From positions 1 through 13,641 of the forward strand of contig JAITCV010000164.1 of the NCBI GenBank assembly GCA_031282905.1: a stretch of DNA of 13,641 nucleotides. The letters are read 5' to 3'. Below, piece after piece: positions 5,870-13,522 of the stretch. Positions within the stretch are counted from its first letter, which is position 1, and each line of letters begins with the position of its first letter. The translations under genes were made by a program, and so were the position numbers. The notes below the pieces were generated by a model. It saw nothing but the letters and a program-made list of their open reading frames with translations, was not told the DNA's origin and searched no databases. This stretch comes from Azoarcus sp. (GTDB lineage Bacteria; Pseudomonadota; Gammaproteobacteria; Burkholderiales; Rhodocyclaceae).

Positions 5870-6967
5870 TCAGTCCAGCGCCTGGCGCAGGAGTTCGATG
5901 AAGCGTGCATTGTCGGCGGGCAAGCCGATCGACACCCGCAGCCATTGGTGCAGGTCGTAAGCCGCGAGCGAGCGCACGATCATCCCATGATCGAGCAGGA
6001 AACGATTTATGTTAACAGCATCACCGGCCCGGAAGGTGACGAAGTTGCCCGCGGACGGAATCCATTCCAGACCCAGATCGGCGAAAGCCGCAGTTAGTTG
6101 TGCCATGCCTTCATGGTTGAGCGCGGCGCTGCGGGCAATGAAATCATCATCGCCCAGCGCGGCTTCGGCAGCGGCGAGCGCGACGTTGGAGACGTTGAAC
6201 GGGGCGCGCACCCGGTTCAGCAGATCGGCGATCTTGGGGTGGGTGATGGCGTAGCCGACGCGCAGACCGGCCAGGCCATATGCCTTGGAAAAGGTGCGCG
6301 TCACCAGCAGGTTCTGGAAACGCGGCAGCCACGAAATCGCGTCGTAACGCTGTTCTGGTGGCAGGTATTCGGTGTAGGCCTCGTCGAGCGCGACCAGTAC
6401 GTCGACGGGCACCTTGTTGAGGAAGGCTTCGAGTTGCGCGCCGGTCAGAAAAGTGCCGCTCGGATTGTTGGGATTGGCGATGAAGATTACCCGGGTCTGC
6501 GGGGTGATCGCGGCGGCCATGGCGTCGAGGTCGTGGCCGAAATGCTTCGCCGCGACCTCGATGCCGGTGGCGCCGATGGTGTGGGTAGCGATCTGATAGA
6601 CCGCGAACGCGTGCTGGGCATAGATCGCGGCCAGGCCGGGGCCGAGATAGGTGCGGGCGATGAGATCGAGGATGTCATTGGAGCCGTTGCCGATGACGAG
6701 CTGGTCGGGGCCGACGCCGTATTTTTCCGCCAGGGCCTTCTTCAGTGCGAATGCGTTGCCGTCCGGATAATGCGCGCCTTCGGCGAGCGCGGCGATGGCG
6801 GCTTCCCTTGCCTTCGGGCTCATGCCCAGCGGATTTTCGTTGGAGGCGAGCTTGACGATGTCTTCTTCGGCAATGCCGGTTTCGCGCGCGAGTTCGGAGA
6901 TCGGCTTGCCGGGCTGGTAAGGCGACAACGAACGGATGTGCGCGGCGGCGCAACGGACGACAGACAT
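5870..6967 (-). CDS. hisC: Histidinol-phosphate aminotransferase, likely also aromatic aminotransferase
   Basis: A PLP-dependent class I/II aminotransferase of 365 residues. HisC converts imidazole-acetol phosphate to histidinol phosphate, and homologues placed beside pheA and tyrA often also transaminate aromatic keto acids. Visible motifs are SNENPLG at 42-48, ANPNNPSGT at 164-172, LDEAYTEY at 194-201 and TFSKAYGLAGLRVGY at 225-239, with K228 as the Schiff-base lysine. The start is ATG 6967, preceded by a strong AAGGAG binding site; the open frame extends further upstream into pheA but without support. Between pheA and tyrA, its context argues for a role in Phe/Tyr synthesis. The other his genes are not in the window, so a second hisC may exist elsewhere. 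Confidence 0.94.
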   Translation of the reverse strand: MSVVRCAAAHIRSLSPYQPGKPISELARETGIAEEDIVKLASNENPLGMSPKAREAAIAALAEGAHYPDGNAFALKKALAEKYGVGPDQLVIGNGSNDILDLIARTYLGPGLAAIYAQHAFAVYQIATHTIGATGIEVAAKHFGHDLDAMAAAITPQTRVIFIANPNNPSGTFLTGAQLEAFLNKVPVDVLVALDEAYTEYLPPEQRYDAISWLPRFQNLLVTRTFSKAYGLAGLRVGYAITHPKIADLLNRVRAPFNVSNVALAAAEAALGDDDFIARSAALNHEGMAQLTAAFADLGLEWIPSAGNFVTFRAGDAVNINRFLLDHGMIVRSLAAYDLHQWLRVSIGLPADNARFIELLRQALD

Positions 6968-7002
6968 GTTTTCTCCTTTTGTATATGCGGTGATCTTTAT
7001 CG

Positions 7003-8070
7003 TCAGATCGTGGCGATCGGATAGGAACCCAGTATCTTGACGAAGCCTGCGCGTTCGTTGAGTTCGGCAAGCGCATTCGCCACTTCTGGATCGTTGCGGT
7101 GACCGAGGATGTCGATATAGAACACGTATTCCCACAGGCCGCCGGGCGCCGGGCGCGATTGCAGCCGGGACATGTCGACGCCATGGCGGGCGAGTGGCTC
7201 CAGCAGCGTGTGCATCGCGCCGGGGCGGTTGAGCGCGCCGCATACCAGCGAGGTTTTATCCGCGCCCGAAGGGCCGGCGTCGTGGTGCGAGATCACCAGG
7301 AAGCGGGTCGAATTGTTGGGGTCGTCCTCGATGTTGGAGGCGAGCTTGTTGAGCTTGTACCGTTCGGCCGCTGCTTCTCCGGCGATGGCGCAGGATTCGT
7401 CGTCTTCCGCCGCCAGCCGCGCGGCTTCGGCGTTGCTGGCCACCGGCAGGCGGGGCAGGTGGGGCAGGTTGCGGTTGAGCCATTCGTGGCACTGGCCGAG
7501 CGATTGCGCATGGGAATACAGCCGCCGCGCCGCGCCGATGCCGTCGGCCTTGGACAGCAGGTGATGATGGATGCGCAACTGCGCTTCGCCGCAGAGCTGG
7601 AGCGAATGCGCCAGCAACAGGTCGAGGGTGATGCCGACCACGCCTTCGGTGGAGTTTTCGACCGGCACCACGCCGTAATCGGCATTGCCCGCTTCTACGG
7701 CGCGAAAGACCTCGTCGATCGACGCCTGGGGCAGGAAGTTGGCCGACGAGCCGAAATGCGCGCGGCTGGCGCTCTCGGAAAAGGTGCCCGCAGGGCCGAG
7801 ATAGACCACCCTGAGCGGATGTTCGAGCGCAAGGCAACATGACATGATCTCGCGGAAGACATGCCGCACCGCGTCTTCGGACAGCGGCCCCGGATTGAGC
7901 TCGGCGATGCGGCGCAAGACCTGGGCTTCGCGCTCGGGACGATAGAACACCTTGTCTTGTTTGATCGTGCCGATCCGCTGGGCGCATTGTGCGCGTTCGC
8001 AGAGGCGGGCGAGGATTTCCTCGTCGAGATGGTCGATGCGCTTGCGTAAATCGAGTAGTTCGTCACTCAT
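7003..8070 (-). CDS. pheA: Bifunctional chorismate mutase/prephenate dehydratase
   Basis: The P-protein turns chorismate into prephenate and then phenylpyruvate for phenylalanine synthesis. It has 355 residues in three parts: AroQ-type chorismate mutase at about 1-85 (R11, and FYRPERE at 42-48), prephenate dehydratase at about 88-262 (YLGPAGTFSE at 90-99, VPVENSTEG at 135-143, NNSTRFLVI at 252-260 with the TRF motif), and an ACT regulatory domain at about 273-350. The ACT motifs are GALN (278-281) and QSRP (304-307) where the well-studied enzyme has GALV and ESRP, a change in the phenylalanine-sensing site that could alter feedback. It lies 117 bases after the serC stop, a wider gap than elsewhere in the run. 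No strong ribosome binding site precedes ATG 8070. Confidence 0.96.
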   Translation of the reverse strand: MSDELLDLRKRIDHLDEEILARLCERAQCAQRIGTIKQDKVFYRPEREAQVLRRIAELNPGPLSEDAVRHVFREIMSCCLALEHPLRVVYLGPAGTFSESASRAHFGSSANFLPQASIDEVFRAVEAGNADYGVVPVENSTEGVVGITLDLLLAHSLQLCGEAQLRIHHHLLSKADGIGAARRLYSHAQSLGQCHEWLNRNLPHLPRLPVASNAEAARLAAEDDESCAIAGEAAAERYKLNKLASNIEDDPNNSTRFLVISHHDAGPSGADKTSLVCGALNRPGAMHTLLEPLARHGVDMSRLQSRPAPGGLWEYVFYIDILGHRNDPEVANALAELNERAGFVKILGSYPIATI

Positions 8071-8187
8071 GTGCGGCGATGATCCATTTATGCATTCCAG
8101 AAGACAGATGACGAGGGACAGTCGATATGCGGTCCTCGCTTTTGAGGAGCATCGAGATTGTCGCGCTCGCCGAGCCCTTGTCTGCTG

Positions 8188-9291
8188 TCATCCGCGCCGA
8201 AAATCGTCCATGAATTGCAGCAGCGCGTCGACGGCTTCCAGCGATACGGCGTTGTAGAGCGAGGCGCGGATGCCGCCCACGGACTTGTGGCCTTTGAGGC
8301 CGATGAAGCCCGCAGCTGCGGATTCTTTCACGAAGCGCGCCTCCAGTTCGGCATCCGGCAGCGTGAAGGGGACGTTCATCCAGGAACGGCAGGCGGGTTC
8401 GACGGTGTTTTGGTAGAAGCCGCCGCTGCCGTCGATGGCCGCATAGAGCCGCCGCGCCTTTTCCCGGTTGATGGCGGCGATCGCGCCCAGCCCGCCGCGC
8501 GCCTTCAGCCATTTGAACACCAGCCCGGCGATGTAGATGGCGAAAGTCGGCGGCGTGTTGAGCAGGGAGCCGTTGTCGGCCTGGTTGCGGTAGTCGAGGA
8601 GCGTGGGCGTGTCCGCCGCCGCGCGTCCGAGCAGGTCTTCACGCACGATGACGAGCGTCAGCCCCGAGGGGCCGATGTTTTTCTGCGCGCCAGCGCTGAT
8701 CAGGCCGTAGCGGCGCACCTCCAGCGGACGGGAGAGGAGGTGCGAACTCATGTCGGCAACCAGGGGTACGGCCGCCGCCGCAAGGGCGTCGAATAGTCCG
8801 ATCTCGTAATCTTCATGCACTTCCACGCCGTGGATGGTCTCGTTGGTGCAGAGGTGGAAATAGGCGGCCTCCTTGTCGAAGCGCAGGTCGGCGAGGGCGG
8901 GCAGGCGGGTGAATTTGCCGCCGTCTTCCGTGGACGCCACGAGACGCGCCTTGCCGATCCGGGCCGCTTCTTTGTATGCCTTTTGCGACCATGTGCCGGT
9001 GATGAGGTAATCCGCGCTGCCGCCTGCCAGCAGGTTCATCGGCACTTGGGCGAATTGCAGGGTCTGGCCGCCTTGCAGGAACAGCACTTTGTAGTTTCCA
9101 GGGATGGCGAGCAGTTCGCGCAGGTCGGCTTCCGCCGCTTCGATGACCCCGGAGAACGCCTTGCCGCGATGGCTCAGTTCCATGATGCTGGCGCCCGCGC
9201 CACGCCAGTCGAGCAGTTCTTCCCGCGCTTGTTGCAGTACCTCGAACGGCAGGGCAGCCGGGCCCGCGCTGAAATTCAATGCTCGCGTCAT
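8188..9291 (-). CDS. serC: Phosphoserine aminotransferase
   Basis: SerC transaminates 3-phosphohydroxypyruvate to phosphoserine in serine synthesis and also acts in pyridoxal phosphate synthesis. The protein has 367 residues, the family length. It starts NFSAGPAALP (6-15), with ELSHRG at 38-43, FLQGGQT at 71-77, and AGAQKNIGPSGL at 200-211 with K204 as the PLP lysine. The C-terminus contains GLKGHKSVGGIRASLYNA. Its ATG overlaps the gyrA stop by four bases (ATGA, 9288-9291), so the two are very likely translationally coupled. The order gyrA-serC-pheA-hisC-tyrA is a familiar betaproteobacterial arrangement. Confidence 0.97.
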   Translation of the reverse strand: MTRALNFSAGPAALPFEVLQQAREELLDWRGAGASIMELSHRGKAFSGVIEAAEADLRELLAIPGNYKVLFLQGGQTLQFAQVPMNLLAGGSADYLITGTWSQKAYKEAARIGKARLVASTEDGGKFTRLPALADLRFDKEAAYFHLCTNETIHGVEVHEDYEIGLFDALAAAAVPLVADMSSHLLSRPLEVRRYGLISAGAQKNIGPSGLTLVIVREDLLGRAAADTPTLLDYRNQADNGSLLNTPPTFAIYIAGLVFKWLKARGGLGAIAAINREKARRLYAAIDGSGGFYQNTVEPACRSWMNVPFTLPDAELEARFVKESAAAGFIGLKGHKSVGGIRASLYNAVSLEAVDALLQFMDDFRRG

Positions 9292-11966
9292 TGATCGTCA
9301 TCCTCGCCGTTCGTCGCCGGGCCGCTTTCTTCGTCCGGGCCGCTTTCGCTGCCTTCGGCTTCGCTGCCGCTTCTTTCGGTTTCGTTTTCTTCGCCATCGC
9401 CGTTTTCAGCTTCGGCTTCGTTGCCGGCATCGATGTCCGATTCCGCCACTTTCTCGATGCCGGCGAGCGCCGAGCCTTCGTCGAGGTTGATGAGGGTCAC
9501 GCCCTGGGTGGCGCGGCCCATTTCGCGGATGGTCTCGACCTTGGTGCGGATCAGCACGCCCGCGGTGGAGATCAGCATGACTTCGTCCTTGGGTTCGACC
9601 AAGGCCGCGCCGACGAGCGCGCCGTTGCGCTCACTGGTCTGGATGGCGATCATGCCCTTGCTGCCGCGTCCGTGGCGGGTGTATTCGGCCACGGGGGTGC
9701 GTTTGCCATAGCCATTTTCGGTGGCGGTGAGCACGGAGAGGGTTTCGTCCTTGGCCACCAGCATGGCGATGACGCGCTGGCCGTCTTCGAGCGACATGCC
9801 GCGCACGCCGCGCGCGCCGCGCCCCATCGGGCGCACGTCGGTTTCGGCGAAGCGCACCGTCTTGCCCGCGTTGGAGAACAGCATCACGTCGCTGCCGCCG
9901 TTGGTGATTGCCACGCCGATCAGGTGATCGCCATCGTCGAGGTCGACGGCGATGATCCCGGCCTTGCGCGGGTTGGCAAAGGCGGCGAGCGTCGTTTTCT
10001 TGACCGTGCCCGCGCTGGTCGCCATGAAGACGAAATGCTCTTCGTCGAAGGCCTTGACCGGCAGCACGGCGGTGATCTTTTCGCCTTCGAGAAGCGGGAA
10101 GAGGTTGACGATGGGTTTGCCGCGCGCGTTGCGCGCGCCCTCGGGCACTTCGTAGACCCGCAGCCAGTAACAGCGGCCCCGGCTGGAGAAACACAGAACG
10201 GTGTCATGGGTATTGGCGACGAAGAGTTGGTCGACGAAGTCTTCGTCCTTCATCGCCGTGGCTTGCTTGCCGCGCCCGCCGCGCCGCTGGGCGCGGTAGT
10301 CGGCGAGTGGCTGGCGCTTGAAATAGCCGGTGTGCGAGAGCGTCACCACCATGTCTTCGGGGGCGATCAGATCTTCGAGGTTGATCTCGGCGGTGTTGAG
10401 CACGACTTCGGAACGGCGCGGATCGTCGAACTGGTTTTTCACCGCCATGAGTTCGTCGACGATGATGGCGGTGATGCGCGCCGGGCGGGCGAGGATATCG
10501 AGCAGGTCGGTGATGAGGCTCATGACTTCGCGGTATTCGGCGACGATTTTGTCTTGTTCTAGCCCGGTGAGCCGTTGCAGGCGCAGTTCGAGGATCGCCT
10601 GCGCCTGGGTGTCGGAGAGTTTGTAGCCTTGGGCGGACAGGCCGAATTCGGCGGACAGGTGTTCGGGGCGGAAGCTGTCGGACAGGGCGCGGGCGAGCAT
10701 TTCTTCCACCAGCGCGGAGCGCCAGGTGCGCGCCATCAGTTCGCGCTTGGCGTCGCCCGGTGTCGGCGCGGCCTTGATGAGCGCGATGATCTCGTCGACG
10801 TTGGACAGCGCCACCGCCAGCCCTTCGAGCACGTGGCCGCGGTCGCGCGCCTTGCGCAATTCGAACAAGGTGCGCCGGGTGACGACTTCGCGCCGGTGTT
10901 CGAGAAAGCAGACGAGCAGTTCCTTGAGGTTCAGGAGCCGCGGCCTGCCGTCGACCAGCGCCACCATGTTCATGCCGAAGGTGTCTTGCAGTTGCGTGTG
11001 CTTGAAGAGTTTGTTGAGCACGACTTCGGGCATTTCGCCGCGCTTGAGTTCGATCACCAGGCGCATGCCGGATTTGTCGGATTCGTCCTGGACGTGGGCG
11101 ATGCCTTCGATGCGCTTGTCGTTGACCAGTTCGGCAATTTTTTCTTGCAGGGTCTTTTTATTGACCTGGTAGGGTATCTCATCGACGATGATCGCCTGCC
11201 GGTCGCTGTTGCCGATCGATTCGAAATGGGTGCGCGCGCGCATGATGACCCGCCCGCGCCCGGTGCGGTAGCCTTCGTGCACGCCGGCCAGGCCGTAGAT
11301 CAATCCGCCGGTGGGAAAGTCCGGCGCCTTGACGATGTCGATCAAGGTCTCGATATCGGTGTCCGGCTCGGCGAGCAGCTTGAGACAGGCATCGATCACC
11401 TCGCCGAAATTGTGCGGCGGAATGTTGGTTGCCATGCCGACCGCGATCCCCGCCGAACCGTTGATGAGCAGGTTGGGGATGCGCGCGGGCAGGACCAGCG
11501 GCTCTTTTTCCGAAGCATCGTAATTCGGCCCGAAATCCACCGTTTCCTTGTCGATGTCGAGGAGCATCTCGTGGCCGATGCGCGCCATGCGCACTTCGGT
11601 GTAACGCATCGCCGCCGGGCTGTCGCCATCGACCGAACCGAAGTTGCCCTGTCCGTCGACCAGCATGTAGCGCAGGGAAAAGTCCTGGGCCATGCGGACG
11701 ATGGTGTCATAGACGGCGGTATCGCCGTGCGGGTGGTATTTACCGATCACGTCGCCGACGATGCGCGCCGATTTCTTGTAGGCGCGGTTCCAGTCGTTGG
11801 AAAGCTCGTGCATGGCGAACAGCACGCGGCGATGCACGGGCTTGAGGCCATCGCGCGCATCCGGCAGCGCCCGCCCCACGATCACGCTCATCGCGTAATC
11901 GAGGTAAGCGTGGCGCATCTCTTCCTCAAGACTGATCGGGAGGGTTTCCTTGGCGAACTGTGTCAT
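9288..11966 (-). CDS. gyrA: DNA gyrase subunit A
   Basis: GyrA forms the breakage-reunion half of gyrase (A2B2), which introduces negative supercoils. The 892-residue protein has the winged-helix and tower region with the catalytic tyrosine in AAMRYTE (Y122) and HPHGDTAVYDTIV at 79-91. T83 and D87 fall at the quinolone-determining positions; threonine at 83 also occurs as wild type in other bacteria. The C-terminal beta-pinwheel begins with the GyrA box QRRGGRG at 560-566, which identifies gyrase rather than topoisomerase IV. The last 50 or so residues form an acidic Glu/Ser/Gly-rich tail. It is the first gene of the leftward run. The start ATG 11966 gives the normal N-terminus, with no strong ribosome binding site. 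Confidence 0.98.
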   Translation of the reverse strand: MTQFAKETLPISLEEEMRHAYLDYAMSVIVGRALPDARDGLKPVHRRVLFAMHELSNDWNRAYKKSARIVGDVIGKYHPHGDTAVYDTIVRMAQDFSLRYMLVDGQGNFGSVDGDSPAAMRYTEVRMARIGHEMLLDIDKETVDFGPNYDASEKEPLVLPARIPNLLINGSAGIAVGMATNIPPHNFGEVIDACLKLLAEPDTDIETLIDIVKAPDFPTGGLIYGLAGVHEGYRTGRGRVIMRARTHFESIGNSDRQAIIVDEIPYQVNKKTLQEKIAELVNDKRIEGIAHVQDESDKSGMRLVIELKRGEMPEVVLNKLFKHTQLQDTFGMNMVALVDGRPRLLNLKELLVCFLEHRREVVTRRTLFELRKARDRGHVLEGLAVALSNVDEIIALIKAAPTPGDAKRELMARTWRSALVEEMLARALSDSFRPEHLSAEFGLSAQGYKLSDTQAQAILELRLQRLTGLEQDKIVAEYREVMSLITDLLDILARPARITAIIVDELMAVKNQFDDPRRSEVVLNTAEINLEDLIAPEDMVVTLSHTGYFKRQPLADYRAQRRGGRGKQATAMKDEDFVDQLFVANTHDTVLCFSSRGRCYWLRVYEVPEGARNARGKPIVNLFPLLEGEKITAVLPVKAFDEEHFVFMATSAGTVKKTTLAAFANPRKAGIIAVDLDDGDHLIGVAITNGGSDVMLFSNAGKTVRFAETDVRPMGRGARGVRGMSLEDGQRVIAMLVAKDETLSVLTATENGYGKRTPVAEYTRHGRGSKGMIAIQTSERNGALVGAALVEPKDEVMLISTAGVLIRTKVETIREMGRATQGVTLINLDEGSALAGIEKVAESDIDAGNEAEAENGDGEENETERSGSEAEGSESGPDEESGPATNGEDDDQ

Positions 11967-12008
11967 GCGCTAAAGGCGGCGGTACCGCGCGGTGAAATAA
12001 AACGCATG

Positions 12009-12014
12009 ATTTTA
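12009..12014 (-). promoter_or_regulatory. Candidate -10 box for gyrA and the downstream run
   Basis: On the minus strand TAAAAT lies 43 bases before the gyrA ATG. No good -35 sits 17 bases further upstream, so the promoter call rests on a single box and on position. The interval 11967-12240 holds no supported gene otherwise. Confidence 0.35.
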
Positions 12015-12240
12015 GCACGCGCGACGGGGCAAACCGGTACGGAAACACCGCATGTGTGCCCCATCCACGGACGTCTCACTTAAATATCATCTTCCCTGGA
12101 AACGGCCACGGGTCTGGTAAGGAAAACGAACCGCGGCGCTTCGTCTGGCCCTCCCTCCGTATCCGCCGCCGAAATAAAAAACCGAGGGTATTTACCAATG
12201 GACAAACACACATTTTTTCTGCCACGTCAAAAACGACTGG

Positions 12241-12423
12241 CTAGGCCCAGGTATTGACCACCGCGCCTGTCGACCCCGTCGCCGGCTGCGGCGTGGGGAT
12301 GGCCTGAATGAGTTGCAGGGCGCTGGCGGCCTCGATGTCGATGGCTTTCTTGAGCACGCTGATTGCGACTTGGGTATTTGCCTGTCCGGCCTGCGCATTG
12401 ACCGACGTAGATGAAATATCCAT
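12241..12423 (-). CDS. YjfB family putative motility protein
   Basis: A 60-residue protein starting MDISSTSVNAQAGQANTQVA and continuing with SVLKKAIDIEAASALQLIQA, the core that marks the YjfB family (often labelled putative motility protein; function not established). It ends in a Pro/Thr/Gly-rich tail, ...GAVVNTWA. ATG 12423 is preceded by GGGGGAAATC, giving a usable binding site. The frame is open further upstream, but similarity starts at this methionine. No flagellar genes lie nearby, so it stands alone between gyrA and greB, with its own upstream region of about 430 bases. Confidence in the family is good; any role in motility is only by name. Confidence 0.82.
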   Translation of the reverse strand: MDISSTSVNAQAGQANTQVAISVLKKAIDIEAASALQLIQAIPTPQPATGSTGAVVNTWA

Positions 12424-12608
12424 GATTTCCCCCGAAATGACCCACCCTGAAAACGGGGATAAGCGAGGCATATTCCCGTATTCTCGATGGAAAAGAAGAT
12501 ACGCTTTTGACTCTACTGCAACACGGTTCGCACAACAAGGAAATTCAGCGGACGTGCGGCGAGTTTTGCTGCCGAAGGAATTGGCGCTTGCGGGCAGCGG
12601 ACGGTGGG

Positions 12609-12618
12609 GCGGACAATT
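12609..12618 (+). repeat. Direct repeat GCGGACAATT, copy 1
   Basis: GCGGACAATT recurs at 12787-12796, and two of the next three bases also agree. The two copies are 178 bases apart and sit on either side of the large inverted repeat upstream of greB. The shorter core GCGGAC also occurs at 12548-12553. A binding site is possible, but the match is short enough to be chance. Confidence 0.3.
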
Positions 12619-12727
12619 GTGTGAAGTTTGAGACGGACATTGCAACTACACGGCGGAAGGGAGGAGGTGAAAAGCTGCGGAAGAGATGAGCGCGGCTCAC
12701 AAGATTGCCCGAGGCGCCGACGTCCGC

Positions 12728-12778
12728 GCCGTATGCCAATCGCCGGAGGGCGCAGCCACTAGGCGACTGGCATATGGC
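12728..12778. repeat. Large imperfect inverted repeat upstream of greB
   Basis: GCCGTATGCCAATCGCC (12728-12744) pairs with GGCGACTGGCATATGGC (12762-12778) across a 17-base loop. Fifteen of seventeen positions are Watson-Crick; in plus-strand RNA one of the other two is a G-U pair. It lies 76 bases before the greB ATG and is not followed by a T-run on either side, so a simple terminator is unlikely. It could be a leader hairpin, a REP-like element or a mobile-element remnant. Confidence 0.55.
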
Positions 12779-12786
12779 ATGAAAAA

Positions 12787-12796
12787 GCGGACAATT
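12787..12796 (+). repeat. Direct repeat GCGGACAATT, copy 2
   Basis: Second copy of the 10-mer at 12609-12618, lying 58 bases before the greB start, in a position suited to a regulatory site. Confidence 0.3.
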
Positions 12797-12854
12797 CTGA
12801 AATCATTCAAGTGGACCGATTCAAAAGTCCGTAACACCGCAATCAACAGCAACA

Positions 12855-13418
12855 ATGAACAAAGCATTCACCAGGGAGCCCGAAGGTGGCGAGGATGATG
12901 ATGAAGATTTGCCGGCCGCTTCCAGGCTGCCGCCCGGCGGCAAGAACTACATGACCCGGCGTGGTTATCAGGCGCTGAGAGTGGAACTGGACCAGTTGGT
13001 TCGTGCCGAGCGTCCCAAGGTGGTGGAAATCGTCTCTTGGGCGGCGGGCAATGGCGATCGTTCGGAAAATGGCGATTACATCTACGGCAAGAAACGCCTG
13101 CGCGAGATCGACCGCCGCATCCGTTTTCTCACCAAACGCATCGACACCGCCGAAGTTGTCGACCCCGAGATCCATGCGGGCAGCGATCAGGTGTTTTTTG
13201 GCGCGAGGGTGACGATACTCGATGTGAATGATGCCGCCGCGCTGGAAGAAAGTTGGCAGATCGTCGGCATAGACGAAGCCAACGTTTCCACTGGGCGCAT
13301 CAGTTGGATTTCGCCGCTTGCCCGCGCCCTGCTCAAGGCGCACGAAGGTGAGGTGGTACGCTTCATGAGTCCGGCGGGCGTCAGGGAAATCGAAATCGTC
13401 GGGGTGAAATACGAGTAA
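12855..13418 (+). CDS. greB: Transcription elongation factor GreB
   Basis: GreB enters the secondary channel of RNA polymerase and stimulates cleavage of backtracked transcripts. The 187-residue protein has an acidic N-terminal extension (1-28, including GGEDDDEDLP), then KNYMTRRGYQALRVELDQL (30-48), and a coiled coil whose tip reads GNGDRSENGDYIYGKKRLRE (65-84), with the acidic tip residues D68 and E71. The C-terminal FKBP-like domain has FFGARVTI (114-121), ISPLARALL and the closing EIEIVGVKY. The tip sequence and REIDRRIRFL favour GreB over GreA. ATG 12855 (MNKAFTRE) matches the usual start; there is no good ribosome binding site just upstream. Confidence 0.95.
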   Translation: MNKAFTREPEGGEDDDEDLPAASRLPPGGKNYMTRRGYQALRVELDQLVRAERPKVVEIVSWAAGNGDRSENGDYIYGKKRLREIDRRIRFLTKRIDTAEVVDPEIHAGSDQVFFGARVTILDVNDAAALEESWQIVGIDEANVSTGRISWISPLARALLKAHEGEVVRFMSPAGVREIEIVGVKYE

Positions 13419-13462
13419 GGCGCAGGACAGTGGAACCGGCATTGTCGACCCTATTTCGGATG

Positions 13463-13478
13463 ATACGGTCGTCCGTAT
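13463..13478 (+). terminator. Small hairpin downstream of greB, possible weak terminator
   Basis: ATACGG (13463-13468) pairs with CCGTAT (13473-13478) around a TCGT loop, 44 bases after the greB stop; one further G-T pair is possible outside. Only TTTCC follows rather than a proper T-run, so intrinsic termination would be weak. Confidence 0.3.
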
Positions 13479-13486
13479 TTCCTCAT

Positions 13487-13522
13487 GGGCAAAACGGGTC
13501 ACGAGGGCAAAACGGGTCACGT
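13487..13522. repeat. Tandem 18-bp repeat, two units
   Basis: GGGCAAAACGGGTCACGA (13487-13504) is followed directly by GGGCAAAACGGGTCACGT (13505-13522), identical at 17 of 18 positions. It lies between greB and the right edge. I see no gene it belongs to; an ATG at 13485 reads through it as MGKTGHEGKTGHVP, with no ribosome binding site. The remaining 119 bases to the window end are GC-rich and hold no supported feature. Confidence 0.6.

Larger units (their letters stand above)
12424..12854. other. Non-coding gap between the divergent yjfB-like gene and greB
   Basis: About 430 bases with no supported gene on either strand. Short open frames exist, but they either extend real genes upstream or have poor composition and no binding site. 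The interval must hold the promoters for both flanking divergent genes, though I see no strong -35/-10 pair. It contains a 17-bp inverted repeat (12728-12778) and a direct repeat GCGGACAATT (12609-12618 and 12787-12796). Confidence 0.5.

Noticed and set aside
4330..5901. Long plus-strand open frame (about 520 codons) across aat and tyrA
   Set aside because: It lies antisense to two clearly recognised genes. GC-rich DNA often leaves the opposite frame open, and the protein has no recognisable motif.
5866..5910. Longer tyrA starting at 5910
   Set aside because: The extra residues are encoded within hisC and do not resemble a TyrA N-terminus; ATG 5865 has the ideal coupling distance.
9279..10562. 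Plus-strand open frame of about 430 codons opposite the 3' half of gyrA
   Set aside because: Same antisense effect; gyrA motifs on the other strand are unambiguous.
10575..12083. Plus-strand open frame of about 500 codons opposite gyrA
   Set aside because: It is the antisense shadow of gyrA, with a low-complexity, His/Asp/Val-rich product and no domain.
12686..12898. Short plus-strand frame across the inverted repeat into greB
   Set aside because: It overlaps greB in another frame, has no recognisable product and would be interrupted by the hairpin.
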